Assembly: GCA_029783825.1 (NCBI GenBank)
Contig: JAREIK010002658.1
Span: 99,576-163,575 of the forward strand
DNA: 64,000 nt
Origin: Sapria himalayana
Lineage: Eukaryota; Streptophyta; Magnoliopsida; Malpighiales; Rafflesiaceae
Direction of reading: 5' to 3'
The notes beneath the pieces were generated by a model that was not told the origin of the DNA, did not search any database, and was given only the letters and a program-made list of their open reading frames with translations. The position numbers and the translations under genes were made by a program. The first letter of the stretch is position 1. Each line of letters starts with the position of its first letter. Positions 15,415-27,159 of this stretch are shown piece after piece.

Positions 15415-15654
15415 TTAATTTATTGTTGAAGAATGAAAATGATCTACCTCGGCACGAACATGAGCCATTGTATTGAACATGAAGGCTTCGAAAAATGAAG
15501 AGCCCAAATTGGAGTAATCATCAGCTCCTGCCAGCAGAATCCTTCCTTTAATTATTGTTTTTTTAAGAAAAAAAATGCAAAACAAAACTATTATTTTCCA
15601 CTTTAATAAGAAGCACATGCAAAGCATGCCTAAAAAGCAAGAGTAGACACTCAC
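15415..15654 (-). pseudogene. Possible captured exon fragment, unidentified
   Basis: On the minus strand a compact stretch (about 15,548 down to 15,450) reads with codon-like composition, including the peptide DDYSNLGSSFFEAFMF followed by NTMAHVRAE. It is directly followed by GAGGTAGAT, which fits a 5' splice donor. Composition is richer in G+C than the surroundings. Upstream of it the frame is a hydrophobic, AT-rich run that looks like intron. I do not recognise the protein. It lies just inside element B's 3' region, a usual place for captured host fragments. It could also be chance coding-like sequence. Confidence 0.25.
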
Positions 15655-15859
15655 ATATTTTAAAATTATTAGATATGATAATTTTAATAAGAACTAGACA
15701 TTTTCTAGTTCCTCAAACCTTTGAACACAGCTTTCTACTATCATCTCAACAAATCAAACCTATGAATGGATGTAGTGAGACCAATGTGAGGTGGAAATCC
15801 TACGCAAATAAGATTCTGGATTAGGTTAGGTCATTAGGAGTAACCCTACATTTGTATTG

Positions 15860-17067
15860 GTGTCCATTATATATAACTACATCTACAACATGTATAACTA
15901 CATGCTTCAGAAACTTAATATCCATTCATATCATTCATCTAATTCATACATGTTTTTTTTGGGTATTGTATAAATCTTTATCATTTTCTCATATATTTTA
16001 GGAACTTAAATTTAGTTTTTTCAAAATTAAATGTATTTTTATTGTATTTTTATATGTTTGTATTAATTATTATGGTTTAATATGTTTAGGGTTGTTTTTT
16101 TGTTTCATTTAATATCATTTAACTAAAATTGATTTCTAATAAAATGTTTATTTGTTAAAATTCATGTTGTAAATTTCAAAACAAATAACAATGTCTGTGT
16201 AATAAATATTATAAAAAGTTTTTAAAATATATATGTGATGTAGTTTCAATTTACAAAGATAAAACTTTAAAAATAAATTTATTTACAAAATAAAATTTGT
16301 ACCTCATAATATGCAATATGTTACATTTATTATAAATAAATAATGTTTGAAATATATCTATTATTTACAAAAAAACATTATCAAGTATTCAATTTGAAAA
16401 ATCAAATTTAAAAATAATTATTTAAAAAAATAAATTCATATATAAATATGGTCATTTATATATTTTGAATAAAATAAAAAAATTAATTAGTTGTAGAAAA
16501 ATTTACTCATATATTTATATGGTAATATGTTTTGTTTGAAGATAATTAAAGAAATAATTGATTTTTTACAAAATATTAAAAGCATGTATTTATATGCACT
16601 ATATTATATTTATTTAAATATTAAAGTTTCTAAAAGTTTATTAATAATAATAAATAATAGGTAAAAATTTATCATAGACATTAATATTTTTATAAAAAAA
16701 TAATATAGAAAAACAAAAATAATATTATCTATTTATGAACTATATTTTCATTTTTAACATAATTATAAAAACAAAATAATTTACAAATATGTCAACTTCA
16801 TTTATTTATATGAATATAATGATAGTTATTTTAATATAAATATTAAAAAACAACTATTTGAATAAAATAGAAGCGCATATATATAATTCATAATTTCATT
16901 TTACACATTAATATGCTTCACACTCACACATGCATACACACACACACACACACACAAATATTTGTTTTAAATATAAATAATTTACAATATTTTATAAATT
17001 GTGTACAATATATAATATTTTATTTTAATTAAATTTTCAAAATCAAAAAAATTTATATACATTTACA

Positions 17068-17113
<46 letters not shown>

Positions 17114-17870
17114 ATAGTTTTATGTGTGACTTTAAAAATACATAATGTATATAGGTATGTGTGTGTTTGTGTGGGTGTATAATAGTATTTGCATGCATAC
17201 AAATATATACACACTACTTTGAAAATGTAGATACAAGTGTGAATATATACAAAAGTACAAATTTTTGTATGCTGACATATAATGTATAGTAATGTATATG
17301 GATGTATAAATGTATGTGTGTGTAGCGTAGTGTATATGCACATATATATTTATGCATATATATGTAAATATCAACATTAATTTTGTGAAGAAAAATAATT
17401 GAGCACATAAATATTAACATGTTCGACAAATTCATGAAAGCATGAGCAAAAGTGACCTTATTGCAAGATACTACTAATCTCCCATCTATAATACTTTGCC
17501 TCAAATTTTGATCAGAATACTACTTGCAATGATAAAGTTAATTCAATACTACCTACCATGGAGTTACATTTTAATTCAGTATTATAATTTGTTCAAATAA
17601 AAAAATATATCTAATATCTTCTTCAACAACTCTTCTATCTTCCTTTTCTAGTCTTGATAAGCTATTTTTAATTTTTATTATATGTACATTTCTTATCTAA
17701 TATCTCTAGTTCAAACTTTTATAATAGTAAAATTCATCAAATCAATCTTGGCCCGACATCTTTTTTTTCTATGAGATATTTGATTATAGAATATTTAGTA
17801 TATACTATGACATTGGTTCCCACTAAATATGATATTAACTTTCCAAAAGAAAAGATTGTTGATACAAGTT
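15860..17870 (+). repeat. Copy 1 of a dispersed repeat of about 2 kb
   Basis: This segment matches 39,960-41,715 (copy 2) and 43,150-45,160 (copy 3) along its length. It starts near ACTACATCTACAACATGTAT and contains (CA)n tracts at about 16,932-16,954 and 17,072-17,103. A diagnostic TACTACTTGCAATGATAA lies at about 17,518, and it ends near a TTAACTTTCCAAAAGAAAAG stretch. It has the same orientation as copies 2 and 3 even though the enclosing CACTA elements are oppositely oriented, so it is an independent repeat and not part of the CACTA backbone. I see no open frame beyond microsatellite artefacts, and no terminal repeats that would classify it. Confidence 0.85.
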
Positions 17871-17871
17871 T

Positions 17872-18280
17872 AGATGTACATATACTAAGTATATAAGTAC
17901 GTATATACCGAGTATATAAGTACATATATAATGAGTATATACGTAGGTATATACCAAGTTTATACGTACATATGTACCGAGTAATTGTGTCTATATCTAC
18001 CAACTATATGCTTACATATATACCAAGTATATGCATACATATATATCGAGTATATGCATAAGCATATACTGAGTATATGTGCATGTCTATACTGAGTATA
18101 TGCGTACGTTTATACCGAGTATATACGTACATCTATACTGAGTATATGCATACGTCTATACTGAGTTTATACGTACGTTTATACCGAGTATATACGTACA
18201 TCTATACCAAGTATATATGTACATCTATACTGAGTATATACATACGTCTATACCGAGTATATACGTACGTCTATACGAGG
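17872..18280 (+). repeat. 23-bp minisatellite array, forward orientation
   Basis: About 17 imperfect units of 23 bases follow one another, with consensus near YGAGTATATACGTACATCTA plus TAC. The unit contains the palindromes GTATATAC and TACGTA. The best-preserved part is 18,100-18,280. The array ends abruptly at a G+C-richer stretch (GAGGCGGCAAGC). A reversed array lies at 18,803-19,205. Confidence 0.9.
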
Positions 18281-18535
18281 CGGCAAGCTACTTCTTTCCA
18301 AAATAGGACTTGATATTCCTACCGACACTTGCGGCCTATAAAAATCAGGTAATATTATATTTTTTTTCCAATTGAATATAGTTTTGTGAAATCTAATATA
18401 ATTACATGATGTTACACGAGCTTCATCATCATCATCATTATCTTCTTAAGACCTTTTACAATTAGAACCATTCATTGCAGAACCTACAACAAGAAAACTT
18501 ATTTTCTCATACATTTGGTTTGTACGAAGTGATAA
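18281..18535. other. Spacer between minisatellites, no gene recognised
   Basis: The stretch is unique and includes a locally G+C-richer part at 18,283-18,345 (CCTACCGACACTTGCGGCC) that ends in ATCAGGTAATA, which resembles an exon edge with a splice donor on the plus strand. A CATCATCATCATTATC microsatellite is at about 18,424. I cannot assign a gene. Confidence 0.3.
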
Positions 18536-18559
18536 TTGCATATCTACACAATTACTAAG

Positions 18560-18720
18560 AGATTTAAGACTAACCTCTGTCTGCCTGGCTGGGTTGGACT
18601 AGAATCATCTTCATGCCACAACTTTGGGGAAGTTCTAATGTCCATTGCTTTTATGACATGTAATGGTATGCAATCCACCATGATAACTAGACCAGCCCGA
18701 GCAATTATATATTCAAATGT
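18560..18720 (-). pseudogene. Possible captured exon fragment, unidentified
   Basis: The minus strand between about 18,710 and 18,578 reads without stops as a balanced peptide that includes ARAGLVIMVDCIPLHV, then MDIRTSPKLWHEDD and SPTQPGRQR. It is followed by AGAGGTTAGTC, compatible with a splice donor. The residue mix (W, H, C, P, D) is unlike the microsatellite artefacts nearby. I do not recognise the protein family. With the fragments at 15.45 kb and 20.28 kb it may be a host gene piece carried by element B. The plus-strand frame through the same bases looks like its antisense shadow. Confidence 0.3.
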
Positions 18721-18802
18721 GTGTGTGCGTTAGTGTGTGTAAATGGGTGTATATGTATGACAATATATACATGTCTACGAATAAATATATGCACCCATTT
18801 AA
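18721..18802 (+). repeat. Local duplicate (first copy) of a GT-rich segment
   Basis: GTGTGTG runs are followed by GACAATATATACATGTCTAC and ATAAATATATGCACCCA. The same order of landmarks recurs at 20,098-20,155, also just before minisatellite units. The two copies bracket the reversed minisatellite, the small GATA block and the stray CACTA end. Confidence 0.8.
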
Positions 18803-19205
18803 GTATATACTTGGTATATTAGTACGTATATACTCGGTATATATGTACGTTTATGCTCAGTATATACGTAAATATATACTTAGTATATACGTACATATAT
18901 ACCCGGTATATATGTACGTATATACTCAATATGTATGTATGTATATACCAAGTATAATGTACGTATATACTATAGTATATAAGTACGTATTTACCATGAT
19001 ATATGTACGTATATACTATAGTATATATGTATGTATATACTAAGTATATACATACATATATACTCAGTATATACAAAAATATAAACTCGGTTTATACGTA
19101 CATATATACTCAGTATATAAGTACGTATATACTCTGTATATACATAACATATATGCTACAGTATATATGTACTTATATACTATAGTATTATATGTACGTA
19201 AATAT
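18803..19205 (-). repeat. 23-bp minisatellite array, reversed orientation
   Basis: Units read ATATACTCGGTATATATGTA on the plus strand, the reverse complement of the units at 17,872-18,280. Many units are shortened or changed to ATACTATAGTATAT. Together the two arrays form a large imperfect inverted repeat with a loop of about 520 bases holding a coding-like fragment. Confidence 0.85.
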
Positions 19206-19283
19206 AATTATATAGCCTCAAATGACACACACACACACATGTACTTTCATGCAAATATACATACCATCAATTACAACAGAATG

Positions 19284-20036
19284 TTAAATAGATAGATAGA
19301 TAGAGAGATTGACATAAAAATAGACAGATAGATAGTCAGATAAATAGACAGATAAATAGGCAAAAAATATAAAGATAGATCGATAGATGATATATTGATA
19401 GAAAAATAGATAAATTGATTGATATACAGATAGTTAACACAGATAAATAGTCACAGAGATAGATAGAAAAATGATAGGTATATACATAAATAAATAGGTA
19501 GTGATAAAGAATGACAGATAGATATACAAAGAGTTATAGATAGAAAGATATATAGTTAGTTAGAAAGATAATTAGATAGTTAGATAGACAGATAAATATA
19601 TAGATAGTTAGACAAATAGATAGATAGAAAGATAGTTATATAGATAAACTAAAAAAGAGATAGAAATATATTTTGATAGATCGACATATTGATTGACAGA
19701 TACATAGATAGATAGATAGTTAGATATATAGATAGATAGATAGATAGATTATTTGATAGACATATAGATAAACGAATAGAAAGATAGTTAGTAAGATAGA
19801 TAAATAGATTAATAGATAAATATATAGATAGAAAGATCGATAAACAAATAGATATATAGATAGGTAGACATATAGATACACAAATAGATTGACATATATA
19901 TAAATAGATGGATATACATATAGATAGACAAATAAATAGATATATAGATTGATAGATAGATAGTTAGATTGATATATAAATATATAGAAAAAAAGATAGA
20001 TTGATAGATATATAGACAAATAGATAGATAAATAGA
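19284..20036. repeat. Small (GATA)n block inside element B
   Basis: It has the same degenerate GATA composition and polarity as the left array, about 750 bases long. It starts after a (CA)n-containing unique stretch and ends exactly where a CACTA 5'-type end begins (20,037). It contains no genes; the minus-strand frames are Tyr/Leu/Ser/Ile artefacts. Confidence 0.95.
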
Positions 20037-20098
20037 CACAACAAGAAAATATTAATTTAGCTAGGAAAATTTAGATAGGGATCAATCCCTAGCTAAAT
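20037..20098 (+). mobile_element. Stray CACTA 5' end, about 62 bp
   Basis: CACAACAAGAAAATATTAAT is followed by TTTAGCTAGG and GGGATCAATCCCTAGCTAAA. It closely matches the first 65 bases of element A (36,379 onward), including the inverted GGGATCAATCCC core. Homology stops at about 20,098, where a GT-rich repeat takes over. It is a truncated end without a partner in the expected place. Confidence 0.8.
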
Positions 20099-20255
20099 GT
20101 GTGTGTATATATGACAATATATACATGTCTACAATAAATATATGCACCCACTTATGTACATACTTGGTATATACCTACGTATATACTCAGTATATACTTA
20201 CATATATACCAAGTATATTCATATTTATATACTCGGTATATGTACATATACAATG
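20099..20255 (+). repeat. Second copy of GT-rich segment plus minisatellite units
   Basis: This repeats the order seen at 18,721-18,830: GACAATATATACATGTCTAC, then ATATGCACCCA, then units related to the 23-bp minisatellite in the reversed orientation (ATATACTCAGTATATAC). Only about four units are present. Confidence 0.75.
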
Positions 20256-20259
20256 CATG

Positions 20260-20360
20260 TCATGCACCACATGACTCTGAAAAAAAAGATTAGCACACCA
20301 CAAGAGCTAGCACATGAGGCAAAGTATTACACTTTTAGAACATCGAACTATGCATGGTAA
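20260..20360 (+). pseudogene. Possible exon fragment with splice donor, unidentified
   Basis: An open stretch reading MTLKKKISTPQELAHEAK and then YYTFRTSNYAW ends at GCATGGTAAGTAG, a consensus splice donor. Composition is balanced compared with the AT-rich flanks. No family is recognised. A possible splice acceptor (TCTTTTACAG) lies downstream at about 20,660-20,670. The support is only coding-like composition and splice-like edges. Confidence 0.22.
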
Positions 20361-20721
20361 GTAGAAACCTAGTATCATTAACAAATTGAATAGGCTTCAG
20401 TCTTTATGAAAACTAATTGACAAATAGAAAATAAAAATAGTTTCCCAGTGAAAATCAAAACAGTAAATGCCCAGACAAATAGAATTTTTATCTTCCAAAA
20501 CAAAACAAAAAAATAGCACGTGCCAAAACAAAATTATACAATCTCTAATAACCATGATGCTAATTCAATCATAACATGCTTTCTATTTTATAAATTTAAC
20601 ATGCTCTCGAAGAAAAATTTCATCATGTATTTCTTCTTATGTGTGGCATTGTACTCGGTCTCTTTTACAGGTTTGGTTTCATTAGGGATGAGGCACCTAA
20701 ATGCATGAATTTATATTATTA

Positions 20722-20785
20722 AACATGATATCAAAGTGGGAGAAATAAAAGTAATAATGTCGTCACCACCACCATATTTCAGCTA
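20722..20785 (+). other. Candidate LTR end, primer-binding site and gag start
   Basis: The sequence AAACATGATATCAAAGTGGG resembles a retrotransposon LTR ending in CA followed by a primer-binding site close to TGGTATCAGAGC, the complement of the initiator Met-tRNA 3' end used by plant copia elements. An ATG (TCGTCACCACCACCAT) follows soon after and runs into a stop. No matching second LTR was found and the copia pol relic at 24-26.7 kb is on the other strand, so this would be a separate truncated element. Confidence 0.3.
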
Positions 20786-21034
20786 ACATGTTGGAGACTG
20801 CCCCAAGACTCAAGATGCTTTTTTAAAGAACAAAAGCAAAAGTGTTTGGAGCATGCCATCTATATAAAGCACTACACTGCCTAGACTAGATACAAGTGAA
20901 ATAAATAATACATAAATTAAAATAGTGTAGTAGATATAAAGAATATTATATATATTCATCACCTCAAACTTAAAAGAAAAAAGAAATGAAGATACTCCAG
21001 ATAATTCTCATTAAAATCTTTGCCAACAATTGTG

Positions 21035-21245
21035 ATGAGAATGGCTATTGCCTAGCCCAGCACATGCCAAACCCAGAATAGCCTGGGTTTAAACAATGAG
21101 AGCCTGGCATGCCCTCGTCAGGGCCTGGCCTTGGCACCTGGTCCACCTAACAAGGGCCCAGGCCCTAGACCCTAGACCCCTGTGGGCCATGTCCCTTGGA
21201 CAGTGTGTGCAGGTAGCAAGTGCTAAGCATGATGGCATCATTATA
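21035..21245. other. G+C-rich patch in AT-rich DNA, unidentified
   Basis: About 200 bases with many GCC/GGC words (GGCCTGGCCTTGGCACCTGG, GGGCCCAGGCCC) stand out from flanks that are mostly A and T. No stop-free frame of useful length was seen. It resembles the word content of some LTR or intergenic elements, but I cannot assign it. Confidence 0.4.
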
Positions 21246-24045
21246 TCAATATATTATACATAACATATAAGTGCTAATTGTTATGTGTATATCCATGTAT
21301 ACACATAATATAATTATTCTGTATTACAATATACAAAATACATACATAATGTATAGAGAATGCTATGTGTATATATACTCATATTAAATATATACATATA
21401 CACATTGTATATAGATAGAAATTATTGTGTAGATACATGTATACATAATGGAAATACAAAATATATACATACATACCTAGTATTTAGAAAGTTTAAAATT
21501 ATGTATTAAAAAAATTAAATAACATAAAAAAATTCTTTAATTTAAAATTATAATTAATACTTATAAAATAAAAAATGGTAACATAATCTTTCAAAATAAA
21601 ACTAAAACATAAAAAATTGTACAAATCATAAAGTCAGAAAAAGATAAAAATTATAAGATCATTTTCAATCTAACTATTATGATCTGTACAAATTTAACTT
21701 TTATCATATACTTCATCATATTTATTTTGTTGTAATGTAGGAATTTGATCCTGAAGTCTCATCTATGTATTATCTTAATCTTTCTATTATAATAAATTTT
21801 CAATAATATTGATTGTAATTTGATTTTCCTATCTAAAATAATATTCACAATCATAAATATGATAGACTTTAATATACAATAAACACAATAAAAATAAAAA
21901 TCATGAGACATTTTAGATATCACGAAAAAAATTTTATATAATTTTTACAAAGTCAATGCATCTAGATTCTTTATATCCTCTAAAAAAGTAGAACAATAAT
22001 TGATGTCTAATTATTTTAACAAGTGATTCTTATCGCTCAAATTTATCACTTACTTCTAACTTATTTGAATTAACTCTTTATTCATATCCAGAACAATAAA
22101 GATGATAACAAGTTATTCATTTATAAAATATGAATATATGAATATATTCATATCTTAAGATAAAAATGACTTAAGTTTATATATTACATGAATCAAATAA
22201 CATTAATACATTATTGTACATCTTGCCATATTCAATGTTATTTGATGTCTTTTTAAAATATATATTTAATGAAATCTCATGATTATTTTTTTTTTGTATT
22301 GAATCTATTTAGTTTTAAAGATATTCTGAAAATTTTTAATAATATATGATGTGCTTTCAATGAGAAATATTCAATGATTCTCTTGGTATTACTTGAGAAT
22401 GATAGAATATGTTTGGTAGCATTTGATGACAATTCCATGTTATTCAATTATATTTAAATTTTATAAATTATACGACTTTTTATTATTGCATATGAAATTT
22501 TTTTGATCAATTTTAATCATTTTCAATAAGTATGTAAGTTATGTTAGCATATTTTTTATAGTTCATGAATAAATTATATTTGTTGGTCTTACAAAAATAA
22601 AACATACATCAAATAATTTGAAATAGAAAATTCATAAGAAATAATGAAAAAAAATAAACAATAAAATAAAATACATACTAATAACACTTAAGATTTGGAT
22701 GATTAAAAATATGAAAAAAAAACATTTTATAAATGAACAAGAAGGGCTCTCAAATGAAAGAGCAAGCAAGATGAATCTTCACCCACCCATAGTTGACTTT
22801 TCCCCACATATCAATGATCTTCAATTTTATTTGTTGGATTTTTATACAAATTGATAAGTTTCAATAATATTCAATAATATCAAACATTTGTTTAATGATA
22901 TATGAGTTTTAATGATATATGATTTATTTTGATATATTTTAACATTTGTTGTATGACACTTGACTTTGTTTATTATAATTCCAAAACAATTCATTGATAT
23001 TTGACATCATAAAATCAATCCTGCTTCATCAAAATAGAAATATAGATATTTTTATATATGTCTGCAAATTATTGTTCATTTTGAATATGAGTAAAAACTC
23101 TTGTTACACTTGCTAGTAAAAAGTTAAACAACATACACTTTTAATGATTTAAATATCTTATATAAAACTAAAATATGAACATGTTATACAATTTTAAAAA
23201 AATAAAAAAATATTCATAAATATTTGAAGTCATAAAAACTTGACCTAAAATGATTTTAAAATATTTCACCAATATATAAAAAATAAAAAATATATATATA
23301 AAAGGATAAAAAATCATGAATATTTATCACATTTCAAATAAAATAGTTAAAAAAGTCAGATTTTCATGACATTTTATGGAAAACATTTAGTGTTGATCAA
23401 AAAATATTCTAACAAATGTCAAGTAATTATCATTGAAAATATATCAAATAGTATTATACCTCCATCAAATGTATCGGATAATGTTCAAGATCCTTTCAAT
23501 CAGCACTTACATTGCAAAAAATCATCATAAAACTAAATTAATATACATTATATATATATATTTGAAAATTAAATGGATGCACACACACACAAACACACAC
23601 ACACACACACACAGAGCATCATATGTATATATGCATATGCATATATGTATGAAAATCTATAAATATATATAGATATATTGATGTTGTTATATATGATGTA
23701 TAAATTTATAAGTGGATGTTATGAATGATATACATGTACATATAAATTTACATATACGTGATAAAGGCGATCTTAAATCATTATTGAAAGAAAAAAGAAT
23801 TACTTGCTTGTTTAATATACAGTATTACATATATTTTTATGCACTAAGAAGGCAACTGCTAGAAAATAAAATATTGAAAGAAAGAATATATTTTTGAACT
23901 AGAGATCATATTCTGATTATGATTCTAGGAAAATAAAGAATAGAAAAAAATATTTTAGTAAAATGAAGATTGTTGCTAGCGATAGTCATTTCTTAAAAAA
24001 AATTCTTTGCTAGATCTTTATCTATTTGGTTTTATTCGTAGTGTG
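21246..24045. other. AT-rich stretch without recognisable genes
   Basis: I see no coding motif here. Contents are short TA/CA microsatellites, including (CA)n at about 23,580-23,612, and AT-rich unique sequence. Part of it (below about 24,050) would correspond to the 3' LTR of the minus-strand copia relic that follows, but I could not define LTR borders. Confidence 0.5.
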
Positions 24046-24050
24046 TTCAT

Positions 24051-24070
24051 TTTCACCCCCCTCCCCCCTT
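24051..24070 (-). other. Candidate polypurine tract of copia relic
   Basis: The plus strand reads TTCACCCCCCTCCCCCCTTC, so the minus strand is a purine run ending in GGTGAA. It lies about 80-100 bases past the RNase H coding remnant on the minus strand, where a polypurine tract and the TG start of the 3' LTR are expected. The LTR itself was not confirmed. Confidence 0.55.
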
Positions 24071-24129
24071 CAAGCATGGCAATGTAGAAGAATGAGTGTT
24101 AAACTTGTATTGAAAGTCATTAAATAAAA

Positions 24130-26740
24130 GGTATTGTAAACTTTCATGAAAATATCAACAATTTGTTTAGAGGAAAGATGACAGAGTTAAAGATGCTGAG
24201 CATGACATTTTCATGAATAAAATGGTAGTCAAATTCAATGTATTTGATGCAAGCATAAAACATATGATTATGTAATAAGTGAATAACATTTTGATTGTCA
24301 CAAAGGAGTAGAGGTTGATGTTCGGGTTGAATGCCAATGTCATGGAGAAGATATTGGAGTCACATGAGATCTACAATAGTAGTGACCATGGTGCAATAAT
24401 ATGTTTATGCACTAGAGTGGGAGATAGTATGTTACTTCTTGGAACCAAAATTGATGTATTTTCATGAATAAAATGATAGTTAATTTCAAATATTTTGATG
24501 CAAGCATGAAAAATATTATTATGTAATAAGTGTGAATAACATTTTGATTGTCATAAAGAAGGAGAGGGTGGCATTCAGGTTGAATGCCAATGTCATGGAG
24601 AAGATATTATAGTCACATGAGATTAGTAACATTAGTGACCTTGGTGTGATATTATACTTTTGTACCAGAATGAGAGATAGTAAATTACTTATTTGAAGCA
24701 AAATTAATGTATTTTAATTCAAGAAAGATGCAAAAATTAAGTAATTTGTTGAGTTAAAAGGATTACTTACCTAATCTACATTATAAAGGCATTAAAAGTA
24801 AGTAAAATTTATTATAAATATCTCAAACCACATGTTAGGGTTTCCTTGATGCAACTAAGTATGTGTTTGACTACATGAAAGTCCATGGTTGGATTTTAGA
24901 AGTGTTGACTGACTAAGTTTACAGCATACTTATAATCAAGGCGAGTTAAGGTGAGACATTGAAGGGACCCACAAAGCCATTGGTAAGTTATAGGATTAGT
25001 GAGATGCTCATCATCTGGAAGAGGAGTAGGTTTGTGGGCAATGGGGGAATTTATTTTTGTAGCATCAAGCATGTTTGTTTTAACTAACAGGTCATGTGCA
25101 TATTTAGTTTGAGTAAACAAAGTGGCATCGGAAAATTTTTAACCTCTATCCCCAAAAAATAATTGAGATTGCATAAATACTTCAAAGAGAAATCATCATT
25201 CAGTCAAGTAATGAGTTAATGTATAAAAAAGATGTCATTACCAATAAGAATTATGTCATCAAGATAAACAATAAAGACGACAAGATTATTGTGTGATGAA
25301 TGAATAAAGAGTTATCAGCTTGACTGAATTTAAAACTAAAAAAAAGAGTTTCGACAAATGTTTAGCAACCCAAGCACAAGGGGCTTGTTTAATGCCACAT
25401 ATAGACTTATGTAGAAGACAAACACAATCCAGGCAGATTGTTCTCACAAAACTAGGATATTATTTCATGAAAAACTTCTCAAAGAGATAACCAATTAGGA
25501 AGAGATTATTGACAATAGAGAGGATGAGATGACTAGTGGTAGCCTTGACAATGGCCAAATGTTTCACCAAAATCAAGTATACGAATTTGGTAAAATCTCT
25601 TAGCAACTAAACATGCTTTAAAGTAGTCAATGATATCATATTCTTTGAATTTGGTGCAATGTACCTATTTGTTGCCAATAACTTTAAAGACAAGTGTTAT
25701 TAACATGAATAGTAGAGAGTTCTTCTTGCATGGAAGCAATGCCGATGGAGAACCTTGAGAGAATTTTTTTAGTGTCTTAGGATCATTGCTAACAATAAAA
25801 ACAATTGTTGAAAACTATTCATCAAGATTAGAAAAACTTGTAATGGAAAGACTATAAAAGAAAGATAATTTATTTTTTATATAAAGAAAATAAATATCAT
25901 TAAATACTACGTGTTGAGAAATGTAAATCTAATTTGATGGTAGATCAAGACATCTATAACATTTGTGTAAAAAATTATATCATAAGTAAGAACAAGATAC
26001 AACATTTTTTGAAGATTTGTGCATGTTAGAGGTTTTTAAATAAATAAAAAATAGCGTACCAAAAACACATAAGATATAGTAACTTGGATGATAGCTAAAT
26101 AATTTAAAATATGAATAATTATTACCAATAAAATATATATGTAGTATATTAATAAGATAAGACATAAGTTGCAATTAAGAAGGTATCAACCAGATTTTAA
26201 AGGGACATTAGCATGGAAAACAAGAGTCAAACTTATTTCTACAATATGTCTATGTTTTATCTCAGCTAATCACCTAATTCATTTTGTTCATCAGTATGTA
26301 AATATGATATTTATTTAATCCCATATTGAAGCAAATGATTTGAAAAATTACTTGAAGAAAACTCATCTCCTCCATCATATTACAAAGTTTTTATCAAAAA
26401 TTTTTTCAACTAACATTTGAAAATTTTTAAAACATGGGTAAAAATTAGATTTGTATCTTAAAGGATATACACATATGTATCGGATAAAATCATTCAATAA
26501 AAATAACATTGTATTAAAATTTATCTATGGAAATAAGAATATTGGGCTAATTATATCACTGTGAATTTTTTCAAGATGAAAACTCAAAGTAATTTTTGAT
26601 TTATTAAATAATCCTTTGCGATAGTTTCCAAGTTGATAATTAGTGCAAGGAGTATCCTTAACTATCCAATTGGAAACAGAAATAACTTTTTTATTTTCTA
26701 AATTTTTTAAAAAGGCATAATTAGAATGCACTAAACAAGC
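24130..26740 (-). pseudogene. Ty1/copia pol relic (integrase, RT, RNase H)
   Basis: Read on the minus strand, the domains come in copia order. At 26,740-26,530 there is a GAG-pre-integrase tail (peptide with NYQLGNYRKGLFNKS then HSDIISP). An integrase remnant is near 26,300 (LHTDEQNELGD, where PQQNGVAER is usual). RT spans about 25,740-24,900, with LLHKSICGIKQAPCAW at about 25,412-25,366, the catalytic-type VYLDDIILIGND at about 25,270-25,240, and QTKYAHDLLVKTNMLDATK then LDYKYAVNLVSQHF at 25,120-24,896. RNase H follows with CDNQNVIHLL near 24,300 and KYIEFDYHFIHENV after it. Frameshifts and stops occur throughout, so it is inactive. The family makes a polyprotein for reverse transcription and integration. 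It sits inside element B as a nested insertion. Confidence 0.93.
24213..24708 (-). repeat. Tandem duplication inside the RNase H remnant
   Basis: A unit of about 248 bases is present twice (24,213-24,460 and 24,461-24,708). Both carry TTTGATGCAAGCAT, AACATTTTGATTGTCA, TGAATGCCAATGTCATGGAG and GAGATAGTA. Each copy encodes the DNQ-containing RNase H piece on the minus strand. The copies differ at many bases, so the duplication is old. Confidence 0.9.
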
Positions 26741-27159
26741 ATACCAAATTTTTGAGTATACTACTTGAGATTTTGTAATAATATAAGTTTTAATTTTTTA
26801 ATGATAAAGGATAAAAAAAAATTTTATTTATGATAATTTGTCATTATCTACTGTATAGAGTCATTGATAACAAAAACTGAAAAAGTTAAATTCAAATAAC
26901 AATCATTGTCATGAATAAGTTGACTAATAGCTAATAATTTTTTTTATCTTAAGAACTACTAAAACATCTTTAAAATTTAATTTATCATAAAGAATGTTAA
27001 GAGATACATTACCAGTATAGTATGTAATTAGTAATGCTTCTCTATCTCATAAATTTCATATGTCTATTTATATATCTCTCTTAGATGTAACCAATTAAAA
27101 AATTTGGTTTTATAATGCTTTAACACCTCATAGGCATAAACTATGAATAGTAAAAATTT
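26741..27159. other. AT-rich stretch, no gene recognised
   Basis: By position it would hold upstream (gag) parts of the minus-strand copia relic, but I cannot read a convincing gag motif in it. It contains only AT-rich unique sequence with poly-T and poly-A runs. Confidence 0.4.

Noticed and set aside
17053..17504. Tyr/Thr/His-rich minus-strand frames near 17.1-17.5 kb and 41.2-41.6 kb
   Set aside because: They are translations of (CA)n/(TG)n and TATA-rich parts of the 2-kb repeat. The similarity between the two loci comes from the repeat, not from protein conservation.
20520..20708. 62-codon frame with a hydrophobic segment
   Set aside because: The composition follows AT-rich DNA; there is no conserved motif and it overlaps a candidate LTR end. 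It is not supported as a gene.
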